Of a DNA stretch of 64,000 nucleotides, positions 24,481 to 44,533 are shown one piece after another. Positions within the stretch are counted from its first letter, which is position 1; each line of letters opens with the position of its first letter. The position numbers were made by a program, and so were the translations under genes. Location: positions 7,676,106 to 7,740,105 of the forward strand of contig RSEF01000024.1 of the NCBI GenBank assembly GCA_003993805.1, given 5' to 3'. The notes below the pieces were generated by a model that saw nothing but the letters and a program-made list of their open reading frames with translations, was not told the DNA's origin and did not search any database. Source of the DNA: Himantopus leucocephalus. Its lineage: Eukaryota > Chordata > Aves > Charadriiformes > Recurvirostridae.

Positions 24481-25938
24481 GAGGTGCTTGGTTGTATCTT
24501 CAAATCCACAGCAATGGCCACAGCAGATCCAAGCACACCTCGCCTGCACGTTTGCTCATGAAAAGTCTTTGTACGAGGGAAGCTATATAAAAAAAACACC
24601 TTCTTGAACATTTCGTACAATGTATGTAAGCAGTTGCATTGTTACTGCATGACTGACCAGCAGAGAAGGGGCTGCGATAAGAGCGAGCAGCTGAAAGCAA
24701 GCCACATCTGCAGTACTGCTTTCTCCAAGTCTCTGGCATTAGCCAGCAAAGAAGGGCAGGCAGAGAATGTCTCTTCACTTGAAGTGGAAAGAGAGACAGT
24801 AAGCAGGACTTGGAATGAGGATCTAGGGGCATTGACACTTTTGTACTTTTCAGATGTAGACTAAAGGCGGAGCTGTGCTTGGTCACTGACACAACAATCA
24901 TGTCAACGCAGTACATTTCCCTGATGGCTACTTCCCACGCCAGCCCCCCTTACTTCACCTCCTCTAAGCCCTCCACAGCCACCTGGTCAGATCAGGCAGA
25001 AACACATGGCACAGGGAGAACACAAGGACCACCTGCACTTCTCAGGCCTGTACTCTGTCCCCGGGCTTTACTCCAAAACAATAACAAAAGCACCAAACGT
25101 GTCTGGACTTATTTATTTTGTTAAAAGTCTTGGCTGTTCAACTGCAGGGAGAACGGCCCAGTACCAATTTCTCCAGTAATACATTGGGCAGACCAGAGAC
25201 AGACCACAACACCCACCAAGGCTTCTCTGTCAGCACAAATGGTTTCAGCATCCCCCTAGAGAGAACGAAGGAAAGGTAGACACAATGGCCAGCCCGTGCC
25301 AGGATTTGGAGAGGAGTCTAAAACAAGTAAATGCACTGGTGTCTTTTCTTCATCACTATGGAAGGAGTCACTGCACCTTCAGCGGGAATGAGAGTATTCC
25401 CTCGTGCTCCCTTCTGTGTCCAGCTGACTGTGTGCATGCTGCCACACAGGTCTGCTTTTGTTGGAGGATGAGAAGACAAAGCCACTGTAGGGTTACATCC
25501 AGTGACATTTCCTCTGTTATCAGACTTTTTTTCTCTCCCTTCTCCTATTGCAGGTCTTGGTCATTGATTTGGTAGCCCCAAAAAGCAATCTGTTAAAACT
25601 TAGTTTAAAAAAAAAAAAATGGTGCAAACATGCCTGTTTTCCCCTGCAGACAGCCTATAACATTTTTGTGCATCAGAGGACAACCTGGTCACAGAAAACG
25701 TTGGCAGGACTAGCCAACCTGTGAGACAGGCAACTGCTCCCCTGGTTTTCGGAATGCCAAGTCAATGAAAAGCAAGGGGGCACCTGCTGCAGGCTGCCAA
25801 GACGCAGCTTCTCCCCTGTGGCTTGGCAGCACATATATAAACCACAGTGTTGGAACAAGTTGCACCACAGGGCAGTGCTGAAAGATAAATACCTGCCTCT
25901 GTCCTCTACCTTATTGTTTCAGCTGCTGCTTAGACTGA
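24481..25938. other. Interval between the SDHD promoter and the NKAPD1 stop; includes probable NKAPD1 3' UTR
   Basis: No coding exon recognised on either strand. I looked specifically for TIMM8B (83 aa in mammals, twin CX3C motifs) on the plus strand and saw neither motif. A minus-strand AATAAA at 25117-25112 suggests that 25112-25938 is the NKAPD1 3' UTR. Confidence 0.6.
25112..25117 (-). terminator. NKAPD1: Candidate NKAPD1 polyadenylation signal
   Basis: AATAAA on the minus strand, about 820 nt beyond the NKAPD1 stop codon and before the SDHD island. Confidence 0.45.
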
Positions 25939-28900
25939 TCAGTCCTCATCTGAGCTATCCTCCGATTTTTCATCAGCAGCCACTTTCCAGTTCTTCCTCT
26001 TGCTCTTCTTCTCTGGTACCTCACTGTGCCTCTCTGACATTGAATCGTGACGTTTCTTTCTCTTTTTTGGGGGCCGTTTCTCTTTTTTCTCCTCAGATTC
26101 ACTGTCCTCAGAGCTGCTGGTGGTTGAGCTGCTTGCATGAGAAAAGTCACTTTCCCGCCCAGAAGACGAGGTAGGTTCCCTGGCAGGCACTTTCCTGGTC
26201 TTTTTCTTGCGCTTGTGTTTCCCTTTCCGGGCGCTTGAAGTCTCCTCTTCTGAGCACTCGCTCTCCTGGGAAGACTCTGACGATGTTCTGCCCTGCTCCT
26301 TTTTCTTTTTCTTTCGCTTTTTGTGTGATCGCTTTTTTTGCTTCTTCTTGTGTGATTTCTTTGGTTTTTTCCGTTTGTGCGACTCACGGGCAGTTTGCTT
26401 TCTCAGATGAGATTTCTTCTTCCCATTGATAGCATTTTGTCCATCTCCTTCTTGCTGGTCACTGTAAAAAGAATAAAGTATGACCAAAAGGAAGCAGACA
26501 GGCAGGCACATAGTGGCTGAGCCTTTTCTGTCTCAAAGTTTTAAGCAAGCCCATTAATTCATTTGGCTAGAGCAGGGAAGCAGATGCTTTAACAGACACG
26601 GTAGCTGCATTTTTGTTTCAAGTACTTATTAACGGCTTGGGTCCACACCTTACTAACACTCCTGTTTAAGGTATTTGAGCCAGAACCAAGGAGAACGTGT
26701 ACTGAAAGCCACTGAGTGGTGAAAACTCATTTATAGCAGGTTACTTCAAATCTCTAAGTCTGACAAATATCGCAATTGATGATTCTGTTATGAGTAGTTT
26801 AAAAATAATTAATTTTCTCTATGACCTTATTTTACAGTTCAGTTTTCAGGATGCTGCAAGAATTTATATTCTCCAAATAAGGAGAAACACAGAAAATACA
26901 GGTACACTGTAACAGAAAGGAGAACCTGGTACTGATATTTGAGACGGTGTATACTAAGCTGATTTGGATTCAGCCTACTACTATGGCTCTCTGTTGGCCC
27001 AGACAGACCTTCCAGATTCGTAGCATTTTAGTAACTCAAGCTAAAGCTGCATGTCTAATTACCACAAAAGATGCAATCCCCTCCTAAGACTCAGACAAGG
27101 GAGAACCACATTAACGGACTAGATTTTTTTCAGTGGGTGTCTGTAACACCATAAGTGCTGCCTTAGATTCAAGGCTGATCTATATTCAAAACTTAAAACT
27201 CAGTTTGTTAAATACCCTGCATAACCTGACAGAAGTAACATTCTGGATACAATAGTAAGCCTGGTTGCCTTACCTATCCGTATCAAATTCTTCAGGGTAC
27301 AACTCTTTATAACCACTGTGACCCCATCTGTAAGAAAGTGGAACCATCTATTAGAAACAGACAAGGTGTTCAAGGGAAAAATATAATTCTGAAAAGATGG
27401 AGCCACAGAATGAACATAAATTTAGATAGCAAAGAAGAAGGACTATCAGAACCTTCCCAACAAAGAAGGAAGAAAATATTTGGTTGGTACTATTTAAATA
27501 CACCTTATGTTCTCATTCTCCTTTTCATTTCTAATTGGGGAAAACTACAGCTCAAACTTCTTTAAAATAACCCTGGAGAGCACTAACTTGCATTTCTCAA
27601 GATTTTTTTAAGTTCCCTGGGCAAAATCATAAATACTAAGCTTAGTTGCTAAGGTTAGGACTGAGCTTTTACTGCTTACTGTGACTTAGGAACTCTACAG
27701 ATGGACACAAATTATGTATTCTGTGACACTGCAAAAGTTTGTGCATGTTACTTATTCATTCTCAAGATGAGATCAAGTATTATTTTATAGGAGTATGCAC
27801 CAGAAAGAGAAATGTACTAACTTTTTGGTACAGAACTCCAGAAAGGTGTTTTAATTACAGTTATAATTACAGAACATTAATTCCTCCACAGACCTGTCTG
27901 GCATGTTGGCTTCACATTCATACAGCTTTTTATTCCAGGATCGGGCCCTAAGGAGATCATCTTCGACTAGGTCAAGAAATTGTGAGTTCTTTGTTTTCCA
28001 GTCAGCCCTGTGGCCCTCCTCATCAAAGCCATCACTGCGCATCCGACTGCTGCAGAAAGAGAACAGTTGTCCTTCAGCTGTCAGCTCTGATGGAGAAATT
28101 TTCTGAGCAAGGGGTTAGTCCAGCGAGAGGAGCAAAAATCCAGCAACTCTTGGATGTCCATCTATGCAAGAAGACCAGCTATCATTTTAACAGACAGCCA
28201 CTATTAACAGCTCTCACAAAACCAGTTCAGTAGCTAATGCTGGTTTTCAAAACTTACTACAGCCCTCTGTGCACAGCAAAATTCAACAGAGATGCTCACA
28301 ATGCAAAATTAGAAGAAGGGGTTATCTTGCCTATCACAATAAATGCAGTTCTCTTCCTCTAGAATACTCTGCAGGAGCAGACTAACAACATGCAGCGAGA
28401 CATAGGCTAGTAAAAGCAGCAAAGTGGAAACTGAAGAAGTAGAACTGACTTACTAGAATTGCAATTTCAACAAGTACCAAGACTAAGACCCCAAATCCAC
28501 AGAAAGCACCAGCAGTTTTGAGTGATCTCACATGCTTGTGGTTCCAGTTACATTTGTCACTTGAAATACCACACTTCCTGAGCCAAGCAGCAGCCATGGA
28601 CTTAGCATCAGTCTGAAAAGTGTTCTCCCCTGAGATACTAAAACCACTTCCTGCAACATTCACGCTTCTGAAAATTATTCATGGTAGTAAGCTCTCCCTC
28701 CTCCTGCCCCAAACCCCAACCCTCCTCCCAAACCCAGCTTGTTTTCATGTAGCTTGTGAGATCCTCAGGCATGTCAGAATGGTTTAACAGATACCACACA
28801 AGCAGCAGTCAATACTAGTGCATTATAATAGTGCAGGACCCCATACCACAACATTTTTGTTTTCTGCTAACCTAAATGGCCATACATTAGACTTTCCTCA

Positions 28901-30467
28901 CAACATTCTGACATATTACTTACATACTTCCTACCCTCATTGCTTCAGAGAGCCTGCCCTACTTAACATCGTACTTTGAAGACTATACATCTAGATTAAG
29001 AGATAAAAGGTCAGACTGAAGCACACGTCTAGCCTCTTTCCAAGGACTCATTAAGGAGAAAATAAATATACCTGTAGTCTATGTAGTCTTCATATATTGT
29101 AAAAAAATAGTCATCACAGAATGCTTTTAAAGTATTATAACACAAAAGGGTTAAGCAACTAAGTCAAGATAATTATCTCCTCCACACAACTAAAACCGAC
29201 CTGGAGGTGTCCGACAGCATTCTGCTTTGCCTTTTCCAGTAAGTCTCTTCTGTCTGCTTCTCCCACTCCCTTATTTTCCACATTTCTGTCTCTTCCTGTA
29301 TCTGAAAGTCACAGAAACAAGTGTAACATTAGGGAAACTTTACAGATACGTAGCACGTAACATCAGCTTCTAGCTCAACACTCCTGCTACCAAAATTCAC
29401 AGCAAGCTTTCCTACCATACTGAAACACATTATTATTTCTAGCTATGACCAAGGTAACCAAAAGGAGAGCCTCTTGATGGTAATAGGCTAACAAAGCACA
29501 TAAGGATAACAGCATCAGAAATGATGGTCTTGCCTGATTTTGCTATCTCAGCTGTTTTGGCTACCCTGCCTCGTCATTCATTACCGCCCCAAACATACAT
29601 ACTGTTAGAGAATTCAGTATGTAAATATCATCTGGAAGGACCAAGCCGAAATAAGAAGTTCCACTACAGGCTGAAAAAACACAGCATGCAAATACGGAGT
29701 GGTTTGACAGAGATGTATGTTTATGGACACTGATTGTAAATCAGTGATTTTATAAATATATGAAAGAAATGAGTTGCTGAATTATGTCAGAAAATAATTA
29801 GTTCACTGAATTTAATGTAGTTTTTTAATCTTGCACTAAAATACTGCCTGTGCACATTTAACACAAAGTTCAAATTCTTTGATAGAATTAAAAGTATATA
29901 CACACTACAACAAGAAAAAAACCACCCAAACAAAAAGGTCTGCTACTTTTAAAAAGGCAAATCATAAGTTTTCATTAAAGTCCTACGAGAGTAGGTTTTC
30001 CATCGGGCAGATTTTACAGGTAAACAAATATATCCACACATTCCTCACCAGGATGAGAACACGAGAAAAACAGGGTTAAACTGAAAGTGAGACTAGCGAT
30101 GTTTGCGTAGCTGATCTCAACCAGCTCCCTTCGCTTCCTCTCCGAACCGCGCACCCGCCCGATCACGCCCGGCCCTCCCGCCCGGCCCCGCGCCCCGCTC
30201 CGCCGGCAGCCCCCGGCAGGCACCGGCAGCCCCGGGTCTCGCAGACGCCGCACGGCAGCGCCCGGGCGGTGCCCAGGGCCCCTCCAGGCGGACCCGCGGA
30301 CAACAGCCGCCCGCAGAAGCACAGGGCAGGGCCAGGCGGAAGAGCCGCCACAGAGCGGGGGACAAGGGGCCGCCGAGGCCGGCCGCCGCCGGCCGTACCT
30401 TGTTGTGCGCGCCCGTGTGCCGGATGACGTTCCGCAGCAGCACCTTCCCCACCGGCACCCGGGACAT
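25939..30467 (-). CDS. NKAPD1: NKAP domain containing 1 (C11orf57 homologue)
   Basis: Five coding exons: 30467-30399, 29301-29201, 28046-27894 (or from 28049), 27327-27274 and 26461-25939 (stop 25941-25939). Phases join to 299 residues (300 with the alternative acceptor); human is about 292. The N-terminus MSRVPVGKVLLRNVIRHTGA and the internal [30 protein letters not shown] are diagnostic. The long last exon encodes a lysine/serine/arginine-rich tail with KKSHKKKQKKRSHKK-like repeats, acidic serine clusters, and the end NWKVAADEKSEDSSDED, typical of a nuclear RS/K-rich protein. Its function is poorly known; the name reflects similarity to the tail of NKAP. It shares a bidirectional promoter with PIH1D2, with start codons about 405 bp apart. 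Exon 3 has a tandem NAGNAG acceptor that adds or drops one serine. Confidence 0.97.
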
Positions 30468-31420
30468 CCTCTCGCCCTACACGGCCCCGCGGACGCCAGC
30501 CCCACCGGCACCGCCGGGCCCCTCACGCTCGGGGGCCGCTCGCAGGAAGGGCCGGCAGAGGAAGGGCCTGCTCTCGGCTGCCGGCCGGAAGCGGTCCCCG
30601 CCGGCTGCGTCCTCCCGGCAGCAGACGGCGGGGCGCTGAGCCGCCGCGGGCGCGGAGCCGCGGCGACCGCGGGGAGGAGCGGCCCGGCAGCGGCTGCGGG
30701 GGCAGGCGGGCAGCGCCCGGCTCCGCCGCGGGGCCGGCGGGCGCAGGGCTGGGGTGATGGCGGGGCCGGAACGCGCGGAAGCAGGAGCAGGAGGAGGGGT
30801 AGGAGCGGGAAGGCGGGAGGACCCGCAGAGCGCGGCCCTTCCGGTTGCCGTCGCTAGGCGACGGCGGCGCTCATGGCGGGCGCGGCGCTGGCGCGGGCCG
30901 CGCAGCTCTGGTCGCTGCTGGATGAGATGGCGGAGAACGACCCCCGGGCCTACCGCCGGCTCCTGCGGCAGCAGCGCGCCGAGGCCGAGCGACTCTGGGT
31001 CCCGCCGGAGCCTCACCTGTGCCTGCGGGCCCGTCCCGCGGTGGGTGCGCGGGGTTTGGGGCTCGGGCTCCCGGCCGGGTGCTAGGAGGGCGCCGGCGGG
31101 GCCGGAGGGGGACGGCGCCGGCGGGACACTCAGCCGCGGCTCGGTCTCTTGCAGGGCGCTGTCGAGAGGCCGCTGTTCATCAACGTCTGCAGCTGGAAAA
31201 GAGTCCCAGCGCCAAAGGCCCCCACTGACCCCACACCCGTCAGTGCGGGGCCGCTAGAAGAAGTGTCTGGCGAAGGAGGTACGTCCCGAAAGAGCCGCGC
31301 CTGGCCCCGGCTGCACCTCTTCCCGCAGTAGTGCATCGCACGGCCATCACACGCGGATTCTCGCTACCCGAGGGTGGTGCTGTGCCGTGGCCAGCTCTGA
31401 GCTCGGGGTGGGGGCGGCAA
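30130..31420. promoter_or_regulatory. Bidirectional CpG-island promoter of NKAPD1 and PIH1D2
   Basis: A CpG-dense island spans NKAPD1 exon 1 (start codon 30467, minus), the 405-bp gap, and PIH1D2 exons 1 and 2 (start codon 30873, plus). No TATA box is evident. The head-to-head pairing is conserved with mammals. Near PIH1D2 there is an ETS-type CTTCCGG at about 30837-30843, followed by an imperfect inverted repeat (30844-30862) resembling an RFX X-box. Confidence 0.8.
30844..30862 (+). promoter_or_regulatory. X-box-like (RFX) inverted repeat upstream of PIH1D2
   Basis: The sequence GTTGCCGTCGCTAGGCGAC contains the half-site GTTGCC and the near-perfect inverted pair GTCGCT-A-GGCGAC, ending 10 bp before the PIH1D2 ATG. 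RFX factors bind GTTGCC-type half-sites and control motile-cilia genes. The spacing is not canonical, so this is a candidate only. Confidence 0.35.
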
Positions 31421-33137
31421 GGCAGGGATGCGGCAGGCGTCTCCCAACAGGGACTCTAAATGAGTCCTTCCTGTTCAAAAAAAAACCCGAAGGAACACAA
31501 AGATTGCACATATCTCAATCCCAAGAAGTACTTGGGCGCTAGGAATCTCTTTGACCACATATTGACTTCCATTGTGTTCCCATGCTTCTCCTTGAACACA
31601 CAGACTGCAGGATGAGAGAGAGAGAGAGAGATGTCATCTGTCATCTCTAGGCGAGGTTGATAGAATTAGCTTTCTGCCCCAGAAGCCACAACTTAATTTC
31701 CTTTGCTTTTAAATCAAGTGATTATAAAGAACACCAGCACGTGGTTCCATAGCAATAATTCTGACACATAACTTATTTTTATAGACCTTTACAGCATTAT
31801 AGATATTGCATATAACCCAGATGTTCTTCAGAGGGGAGAAGAAAACCCAGAAAAAAAGGAGCACTTGATCCATTTGACACTTAAATTTGTTGAGGAACGA
31901 TGCAACCTTAATCTTTCTTATTTGTATACCATTGAATCATTCAAATTGAAAGGAAGCCTGGAAACGATGCAGCAACGTCTGAAAGGCAGGCAGATGCCAA
32001 CTCCACATCTCAGTCAGAACACAAAGGGTATGTAGAGATCTGCTGTCGCTTTTCTTTGAGGACCTATCAGATTCTCCAACAAATTTACTCAAGCCTCATC
32101 TCTCTAACCCCCGTTCTCGCCATAAGCATAAACCAAAAACTTCTCCCTAAGAATTCAGAATAAGGCCATAGTATTCATACCAGGCATTAGTTTCACCCTA
32201 CTAGAGGTAGGGTGCATTCATCTGCATTCATCTCTGGTGGTTTTTTGCAACTGAGAAACTGTAGTGACGCTGGAACAGCAAATTCCCTTTTTTCTTGTAT
32301 CCACTAGACATAGGAACTCTGCTAGGGTTTGATTCTTTGAGGTGCTAAGTTGGGGTTTTTTTGCTGTATCCTGAGTAAAAGGGGTTGCTGCTGCAACTAG
32401 TATTCTGAAAACAGCAACTTTTAACCTGTTAGCAATAAAGCCAAATCATGGGCAAAGGAGAAACTGCTTGTAACAGTCTTCAGCTGACAAAATTGCTAAT
32501 TACAATTAATTACATTTAAAACTTTTGTGATATATTTGTCAAATGGCATAACATTACAGTTCTCAGTAACTGAGTGATATGCGTGAAAAAACTTGTTTTT
32601 CTTGAAAGAACTGACACTTGATCAGCTGCTACACAGTATGGAAGCTGAAGACTGCAGCAATGGTCCTGCGCTACTGAAGGATGAAAGCGTGACACAGTCT
32701 AAAGTGCATCTGATAGAGGAAATTACCAGTACTGAAATGTCAGAGAACCTAAGTACCCCTGTCTATGAAATGATCACCGTGAAGGATGCAAACAAGAAAC
32801 CACTCAAAATTGAACTCAAAATTGAATTGCCTAAGGTTAGCTCTGTTTCCGAGTGTGATCTGAGAATTTCAAAGGTAAGACAGCAGAAAGAATAACCTTG
32901 TGTTTTCTGTCTAGTATCCAATTCCTAGAAATGCTCACTGCTAATTTGTTGTCAAATAGTTAATCAAGTATTTTAATTTTCTTGGTTTAGGATGATGTAA
33001 TCATTGAAGTCCCCGAAAAATACAAATTACAACTAGAGCTGCCAGAACTGGTGGATGAAGAAAAAACTACAGCAGTATTTAACAAAGGAAAACGAGTATT
33101 GTTTATCACAGTGCCAGTTGCCAAGCCAGATCCTTAA
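30873..33137 (+). CDS. PIH1D2: PIH1 domain-containing protein 2
   Basis: Five coding exons: 30873-31040, 31155-31278, 31785-32027, 32609-32874 and 32991-33137 (stop 33135-33137). All are AG/GT bounded and join in phase to 315 residues, the same length as the human protein. Recognisable stretches are LWSLLDEMAENDP and PEPHLCLRARP at the N-terminus, PLFINVCSWKRVPAP and DIAYNPDVL in the PIH1 domain (about residues 40-190), and KKPLKIELKIELP and KYKLQLELPEL in the C-terminal CS/p23-like domain (about 230-315). PIH proteins link HSP90 and R2TP-like complexes to clients; PIH1D family members are cytoplasmic assembly factors for axonemal dynein arms. The first exon lies in the CpG island shared with NKAPD1. 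It converges on DLAT at the 3' side. Confidence 0.97.
31614..31631. repeat. (GA)9 microsatellite in PIH1D2 intron 2
   Basis: A short perfect GA dinucleotide run in the second intron of PIH1D2. Confidence 0.85.
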
Positions 33138-33485
33138 AGACTGCATTCTGTCCAGTTCATGTTCACAGAGGACACAACAAAACAAAAGCCCAGAATGAGA
33201 ATCCTAATTTTCAGATGGTGATGAGGTTTTGGGGTTTTTTATTGACCTTCTAATCTTCAGGGGTGAATACCTCAAATGCCTTTAGAAGATGCATGTAGAA
33301 AAGGACATCTGGAGCAATACTAGCACCACCAAACTTAGGAAAAAAATAGGTAAAGATTGTAAATATTCAAGGAGTACTTGAGTATGTTAACAGCTGTAGC
33401 AAAGAACCATAAATGCATACATGCTTTACTACATCATTCATTTTGCCTTAAGCTACACAATAACAGTTGTGAAGTCTTCTTGCTA

Positions 33486-33491
33486 AATAAA
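33486..33491 (+). terminator. PIH1D2: Candidate PIH1D2 polyadenylation signal
   Basis: AATAAA about 350 nt past the PIH1D2 stop codon, the first match on the plus strand downstream. Confidence 0.55.
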
Positions 33492-36028
33492 TTGATTACT
33501 GGATTCACATGGTTAGAGCAGTTCTCACATGTATTTAATACTGGAACAACCAGCAAAGGCGTGTCGTAGGTTCTACTAGTTGCCCTGCATGCTGTTGCTG
33601 TTCTCTTTAGGACAATCTTAACTGGAATAGGCTTTGTAGTCTTTTCAGTCACTGAATATGCCTGACCCTACTTCTTACCGGTTTGATAATCTCTGAATGA
33701 GACCATGAAACAACAGACCTATTCAAAACAGCACGTAGAGGTTCAAAGCTCAGGAACGCATAGTGTGAAGCTAGCAACCAAAAACAATCATGGAGCACTT
33801 CAACTAGGAAAACTACCTGCATTATTTTACACTAATACACAAAATACACAGTAATACAAAGCAACATAAAACAACTTCAAGGATTACTAAGCATTACTAG
33901 AATTCATTGGGAAAGGGACAAACAAAAGTTTAAGTGTCATTCTTACGGCTTCTTGACACATTTGCACTACAACCATGTTTCTGTACCGATATTCATCAGA
34001 TTAGAAATGAAAACAGACAAACTGGTTTTGAGCTGCAACTTTAAAATAAGGGCTTACGAAACAGCAGTAACTCCTAGCCTTCTCCCTTCTTTGTTTCAAA
34101 GCAACTTAGAAGGCTGCACTGAAATACTGTTCAGTGGTTACACTTGCAAGTTCAAGCTGAAATTCTAGCACTGCATGAGCTGAGCTGGCCTGTTGCAGGA
34201 TGCAAGCTGTACCAGAAGTCACTATCAGCACTCCAAGCACAAGCACTGGATAGGATTTTTTTGAGTTGCAAGCGTTCCAGAGTCTGACGCTTATTCAGAG
34301 AACGTTTCCATAGGATAAAATATTTAGTGTTCTTACTGCAGAAAGAAAGGAAGATTAAAGTTTGCTGCTGCATGATAGTAATAAAGCATGTATTATTTTG
34401 GAACATTTGTATTTACAATTTAAGGTTAATAGGGTGAGTTTCACTATCAGACTGAAAGGCTAAACAGCTGATTGTGCTACAGCAGTACAGTAAGCCACAC
34501 ACAACTCAATAGAAAAGCACTGGAACATGTTTTAGTAGTTGTCAGTTCCAAACATTTAATAGAACATAGGTTCACTAGAGCAAGTCTGGAACCAAGATAC
34601 TTTAGATCATTAAAGAAAAACCAAAACCTTAATGCACTTTTTTGCTTAAGCCAAGGCATGAAAACCAGGTATCACAGCAACCAGACATTAAATAGTTCCC
34701 ACAAAAATATTTAATTTCCACAGTATTTTCTTTCAATATCTTTAGTGATTTTTGTAGAACTTTACAGGAGACAGTACTTAATGCAATACACAGAATAACA
34801 GATCAGCTTTAACTTTTTCTTTCTTTTTTTTTAAACTTTTCCCCTGCTATTTAATTCTCCTGGTCACTTTGTAATTACTACACAGTTGTTCTTTTTACAT
34901 TAACATTTCCATGTGGAAAGTGGAATTTAAGAACGTTCAGCACTGCACCCCCTTCAGGATACAACAACTGGGGTAACTGGACACAAGTCCAACAAACTAC
35001 TGAAGCATTTTACATATAATATATACATGGATAGCACATTCTGCAGCTTACTGCGGCTGGGACAACACAGACAATTCAGGGAAGAACCGCAGCACCACTG
35101 ACTAGCTTGGAGCTTCCTATGTTAGAATGCCTGAAAAAAAAATTTCCAAACATTCAAGTCATCACATGATTAATATCCACTGATGGGATTATTAGCATGT
35201 GTGATTTGCCTATATTGTGTTCCAACACACAGATTCTCTTGAACATTCTGCAAAACAGTTACTTCCATGGCATCATAGTCTGATATTAACTTAACAAGAG
35301 GAATAGCAATTAAAGAGTTTTCATACAAAAAGCACATGTAAGGGAAAGTCCACGAGAAGACAGCACATTCCCTGTGGTATCTGAGAGCTATGACCCCACA
35401 GATATCAGTGCTCTTTCACCTTACTTTAAAGTGCTCAAAAGGGATCACATAGCTGAGAAGGTCCGGACCAGTGCCAAATTCCAAGAGAGACTTGGAATGC
35501 TAGCACTTGGCCTTTGAGAAACTATTCCCAGATGCTTCAGTCCCTTAGTGCATCTGTCATACTCGCCCACCCCAGCAGGAGAACAGAATAAGGAAATTCA
35601 CCTACTAACTTGTACGTTTCAGTTACCATCTCACCTGAACTCCTGTGAAGAGATGTTTATAATTCCAATTTCTGAGAACACTGAGGTCATGAAATTGCTC
35701 GGTGTGCACCCCCCCGTTCACCCTAGTTTAGAACCAGCTGGCAGTATGCGTGCTGCCTAGATCATTTTTAAATCTGGGATGCATAACTCTGTTTTGGAAG
35801 AGTTTGCAAGTTAACTAACTGTATGAAAATACAGTATAGCTGTAATATTGCTCTGAAAAGCACTTTTGCAAACTTTTTCTGTACAGACTGGTAATGACAT
35901 TACCAGATAATATAATACATATTTAAAATAAAAAAGGAACTTTTTTAATAAGTCTGAACACTAAAGTCTAAATAGCTTGTTTAAAACAAAACAGTGTGAC
36001 CCAGGAAAATTTTGCTTGCATGGTTAAA
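33492..36028. other. Tail-to-tail region, PIH1D2 to DLAT, with probable DLAT 3' UTR
   Basis: No coding exon recognised. The right part must hold the DLAT 3' UTR. No AATAAA was found on the minus strand close to the DLAT stop; a weaker ATTAAA lies at about 35950-35945. Open frames here are short and unsupported. Confidence 0.6.
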
Positions 36029-43817
<7,789 letters not shown>

Positions 43818-44180
43818 GCTGGAGCCGGAGCCAGAGCCGCGGCCCCGCCGCCGCCGCTCGGTGACCTCCTCCGTCCGGGCACGGCGCCGCACAGCCCCGC
43901 GCGACACTGCCGCGCTGCCGTAAAGCGCGGCGGGCGGCCGGACGGCGGGGCGGGATCGCCGTGTGATGGCGTCGCGGGGACTGCCGCGCCGCACTGCGCA
44001 GCGGCGGGACGGCCTGGGGGTGCGCGGGGGCGGCAGCGGCCCTGGGAGCCCAGCCCAGGCGGGGGAGCCGGCCTGGGGACCGTGCCCGCGGCGGGCAGAG
44101 CTGCCGGAGGCGTGCTAAAGGGTCGAGGAGCGGCTGGTCCTGAGCGTGTAGGGCGTGCCTTGGCCGGGCTCAGCCCGTTG

Positions 44181-44533
44181 CGGCAGTTCACACAATCCTG
44201 GGGGTGGAAGCAGTGAAATTTACTATCGCCAAGGCAGCTGAGCAGAGCTTGGATTTCGATTTTGTATTGTTCATGCTAATTTTAAAAGTAAATTTTACTA
44301 GCACTCTCAGCCTGCTCTTCAGGGCACGCGATTCTAAGTCTGCTAATCTGACAGGTCACAGCTCTCCTAAGACATTGTGGAAAAGTGGTAGAAAAGGTTT
44401 TCTGCAGGACCAAGGGGTGGTTAACCTTAAGCACTCCAAGTGATTTATACATTGTATCCCTATCTGTGTCTCCTCATTTCACAGCCAGCTTCCTCTTCAC
44501 AAGCACTGAACAGACTCAGTTTGCAAACCCCAT
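44181..44533. other. Short interval between the DLAT promoter and the DIXDC1 3' end
   Basis: No gene or clear repeat seen. Confidence 0.6.

Noticed and set aside
23720..24607. 295-aa plus-strand open frame across the SDHD promoter
   Set aside because: It runs antisense through SDHD exons 1 and 2 and the CA repeat; the real gene on the other strand explains the region.
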